A program made the translations under genes and the position numbers. The notes beneath the pieces were generated by a model. The model was not told the origin of the DNA and searched no databases. It was given only the letters and a program-made list of their open reading frames with translations. Shown piece after piece: positions 61,702 through 64,000 of a stretch of DNA of 64,000 bases (position 1 is the stretch's first letter; every line of letters starts with the position of its first letter). The stretch is from assembly GCA_029834535.1 (NCBI GenBank), contig JAQMWT010000390.1, positions 248,001 to 312,000 of the forward strand. Direction: 5' to 3'. The stretch comes from Chrysophaeum taylorii (lineage: Eukaryota; Sar; Pelagophyceae; Pelagomonadales; Pelagomonadaceae).

Positions 61702-64000
61702 TTATTTGGCGGTTTGGTTGCGGAGCTGGTCTTGGAGGGTAGCCGCTCCTCGGGAAGCGGCGCGGAAGGCGAGGATACCGGCGGCTGCCGTGGTGGTAGA
61801 AAGGGCAGAGACAACATCCAGGGCGGCCTCGTCGAGGCCCGTTTCGACGGAAGCCGTGCCGAGGCCCGTGCCGGCCTCGACGATGGCGGCCCCGAAGCTC
61901 GAGCCGACCTTTTTGACCTGGTCGGCCGTCTGCGCGGCGATTTCCGAGGGCGGGACCGAGTCGGGGACATCCGAGAGCTGCGATCGAAGCGCGAGCGTCG
62001 CGTTCGAAGCTTGGGTGAGCAACCGGCCCGCGCGCTGGCTGTCTTGCGAAGTCCAAAACTGCCCGACGGTCGCGAAGCAGCGCTTCAATAGAACGAAGAC
62101 GGCGCTCAGGGTCGCCGCGGCGCTCGTCGCGGCAGCTTCTTTGAGGGAATCGTCGTCGAGCTGCGCGAGATCGACGGAGACGACTTCCTTCGGAACCGAC
62201 CCGAGGAGCACTGACTGCTTTTGGTCGAGGGCGTCGGTGATGCGCGCGCGCAAAGACGACACCTTGGCGTCGGTTTCGGCGATCGCGACGGCCGACCGTC
62301 GTAGTTCCTCCTCGAGCTCGGTGATCTGCGCCCACGAGTACAGCCGGAGCGCCTCGGCGTCGTCGAGAGCGGGCAGCGACTCTCGCGTCGCTCGCATCGC
62401 CCCGAGCCGGCGACCGATCTCGGCCTCTTCCACTCGGACCTGCGCCGCGCACTCGTCGATGTCGTCGACCAAGATCATCTCGATCGCGACCAAGTTTGCC
62501 TTGGTCTCGACGGCCGTCGTCACCGATTCCCGCACCGACGCCTCCTCGGTCCGCTGCGCGACGTCCTGCAGTTGAACCAGGAGTTCGCGCTCCCGGGCGA
62601 TTCGCTTCTCCTTCGCCTCGCGCGCCTCGGACAGCTCGCGCATTAACCCCCCGACCGCTCCCGCTCGTTCCTCTTCCCTTTCGACCTCGCGATCGAGCTG
62701 TCCCCGGAGTGCTGCGAGCTCTTCGGCGACGACCTCCTCGACCTGCTGCCGTCGGAGCTGCGACCGTTCCAACTGAGTCTGGAGCCGAGCGACCTCCAGG
62801 TTACGCGACGACCGCGCGCTAAAGTCTGCCAGAACGCTCGCGCTCAGAGCCGGCGACGCCGCCCCCAGCTTCTCCTCTTTTTCCGCGCCAACCACCTCCT
62901 CCTCCTCCGCCGCCGGAGGGACGCTAGCCTCGCCGCTCGTATTCTCGTCGACAGCTGCCTCGGCGCCGATCTCCTCCTCAACAACAGCCTCCTCGAGAGC
63001 CTCCTCGAAAACGTCTTCGACAACCTCCTCGAGAGCCTCCTGAGAACCAATCATCTCCTCCTCTACAGCCTCCTCCTCGCCAATCACATCCTTGACGACC
63101 TCCTCGAGGACCTCCTCGACGACAGCCTCCTCGACAACAGCCTCCTCAGCAGCAATGATCTCCTCTTCGACATCAGCGACGACCTCCTCGATAGCCTCCT
63201 CGACGACTTCCTCCAGGACATCCTCGAAAGCCTCCTCCACAGCCTCTTCAACAACCTCCTCGACAACCTCCTCGACAACCTCCTCCACACCCTCCTCGAC
63301 AACAGCCTCCTCAGCAGCAATGATCTCCTCTTCGACATCAGCGACGACCTCCTCCAGGACCTCCTCGATAGCCTCCTCGACAACAGCCTCCTGAGCAGCA
63401 ACAATCTCCTCCTCAACATCAGCGACGACCTCTTCCAGTAACTCCTCCACAGTTTCCTGAGCAGCAACGATCTCCTCCTCAACATCGGCGACAACCTCCT
63501 CCAGGACCTCCTCGATAGCCTCCTCGACAACAGCCTCCTCGACAAGAGCCTCCTCGACAACAGCTTCCTCGACAACAGCCTCCTGAGCAGCAACGATCTC
63601 CTCCTCAACATCGGCGACAACCTCCTCCAGGACCTCCTCGACAGCCTCCTCGACAACAGCCTCCTCGACAAGAGCCTCCTCGACAAGAGCCTCCTCGACA
63701 ACAGCCTCCTGAGCAGCAACGATCTCCTCCTCAACATCGGCGACAACCTCCTCCAGGACCTCCTCGATAGCCTCTTCGACGACCTCCTCAACAGCCTCCT
63801 CGACAGCCTCCTCGACAACAGCCTCCTGAGCAGCAACGATCTCCTCCTCAACATCGACGACAACCTCCTCCAGGACCTCCTCGATAGCCTCTTCGACGAC
63901 CTCCTCGACACCCTCCTCGACAACAGCCTCCTGAGCAGCAACGATCTCCTCCAGGACCTCCTCGGTAGCCTCCTCGACAAGAGCCTCCTCGACAAGAGCC
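61702..64000 (-). CDS. Glu/Val-rich repeat protein, C-terminal part (start beyond right edge)
   Basis: The minus-strand frame is open from base 64000 to the TAA at 61702-61704, at least 765 codons. The N-terminal part visible here is made of degenerate acidic repeats (EAVVEEAIEEVLEEVVADVEEE-like, about 28-40 residues) that should form very long negatively charged helices. It is followed by a conventional coiled coil (62890-62250) and a less charged C-terminal part with a hydrophobic segment (AATLSAVFVLLKRCF). No enzyme motif. It may be a structural or scaffold protein. The complementary strand's Arg/Leu frames are shadows. Confidence 0.65.
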   Translation of the reverse strand, partial: ALVEEALVEEATEEVLEEIVAAQEAVVEEGVEEVVEEAIEEVLEEVVVDVEEEIVAAQEAVVEEAVEEAVEEVVEEAIEEVLEEVVADVEEEIVAAQEAVVEEALVEEALVEEAVVEEAVEEVLEEVVADVEEEIVAAQEAVVEEAVVEEALVEEAVVEEAIEEVLEEVVADVEEEIVAAQETVEELLEEVVADVEEEIVAAQEAVVEEAIEEVLEEVVADVEEEIIAAEEAVVEEGVEEVVEEVVEEVVEEAVEEAFEDVLEEVVEEAIEEVVADVEEEIIAAEEAVVEEAVVEEVLEEVVKDVIGEEEAVEEEMIGSQEALEEVVEDVFEEALEEAVVEEEIGAEAAVDENTSGEASVPPAAEEEEVVGAEKEEKLGAASPALSASVLADFSARSSRNLEVARLQTQLERSQLRRQQVEEVVAEELAALRGQLDREVEREEERAGAVGGLMRELSEAREAKEKRIARERELLVQLQDVAQRTEEASVRESVTTAVETKANLVAIEMILVDDIDECAAQVRVEEAEIGRRLGAMRATRESLPALDDAEALRLYSWAQITELEEELRRSAVAIAETDAKVSSLRARITDALDQKQSVLLGSVPKEVVSVDLAQLDDDSLKEAAATSAAATLSAVFVLLKRCFATVGQFWTSQDSQRAGRLLTQASNATLALRSQLSDVPDSVPPSEIAAQTADQVKKVGSSFGAAIVEAGTGLGTASVETGLDEAALDVVSALSTTTAAAGILAFRAASRGAATLQDQLRNQTAK

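Noticed and set aside
63084-63995. 303-codon Arg/Leu-rich frame on the minus strand, overlapping the Glu/Val gene
   Set aside because: It is the out-of-frame shadow of the Glu/Val repeats and has no independent support.

Overview
This is eukaryotic nuclear DNA, probably from a photosynthetic microalga of the stramenopile (pelagophyte-like) type. The clues are indirect: a signal peptide followed by Phe at the likely cleavage site of a plastid-type protein (14530-15444), a Pro/Thr/Ser-rich secreted protein of a style common in stramenopiles, a SpoIIIAA/Ycf45-like ATPase, GC-rich tightly packed genes, and very short spliceosomal introns (38-51 nt, plus one of 85 nt). The assignment is inference. 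I saw no rRNA, no convincing tRNA and no CRISPR array. Layout: 1-6746 is the 5' part of a Ty3/gypsy-type LTR retrotransposon on the minus strand (gag, retropepsin, a cytosine-5 DNA methyltransferase, then reverse transcriptase running off the left edge). 6747-10611 has no gene I can support. 10612-19960 is a compact gene block: MYND-RING-TPR protein, PAWM-repeat protein, triple CS-domain protein, red-chlorophyll-catabolite-reductase-like protein, a giant glycosyltransferase/SGNH/Cas1-acyltransferase fusion and a DUF4787-like secreted protein. 20320-24360 is a decayed coiled-coil/DUF6589-like gene. 24386-34931 holds a GT92-like glycosyltransferase, an R2R3 Myb factor, an INSIG homologue, an unknown protein and an Rdx+SAM-like protein. 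35515-40161 holds an exonuclease/SpoIIIAA fusion and a FYVE-SYLF protein. 41270-43700 is repeat and transposon debris. 43733-49223 holds an Mpv17/PMP22 protein, a seven-exon P/T/S-repeat surface protein and an acidic protein. 51361-61113 is a decayed Ty1/copia element with both LTRs. 61702-64000 is the C-terminal part of a Glu/Val-repeat protein. The most striking point is that both LTR retrotransposons, although from different superfamilies (gypsy and copia), carry a cytosine-5 DNA methyltransferase domain at the same place, directly after the protease. The two domains look unrelated in detail: the gypsy one has a canonical SAM motif but a degenerate ENV motif, and the copia one the reverse. 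This suggests independent captures of the same function. Further points: a SINE-like family with four copies, each with perfect 9-11 bp target-site duplications and a (TTAG)n tail, one of which supplied a new stop codon to a host gene and another of which split the copia gag; and a repeat-protein gene whose 120-nt coding units coincide with exons separated by phase-0 mini-introns. The host genes do not form one pathway. Recurring themes are glycan synthesis and O-acylation (15616-19653, 24386-26503), membrane and lipid biology (INSIG, FYVE-SYLF, Mpv17) and secreted or surface proteins.
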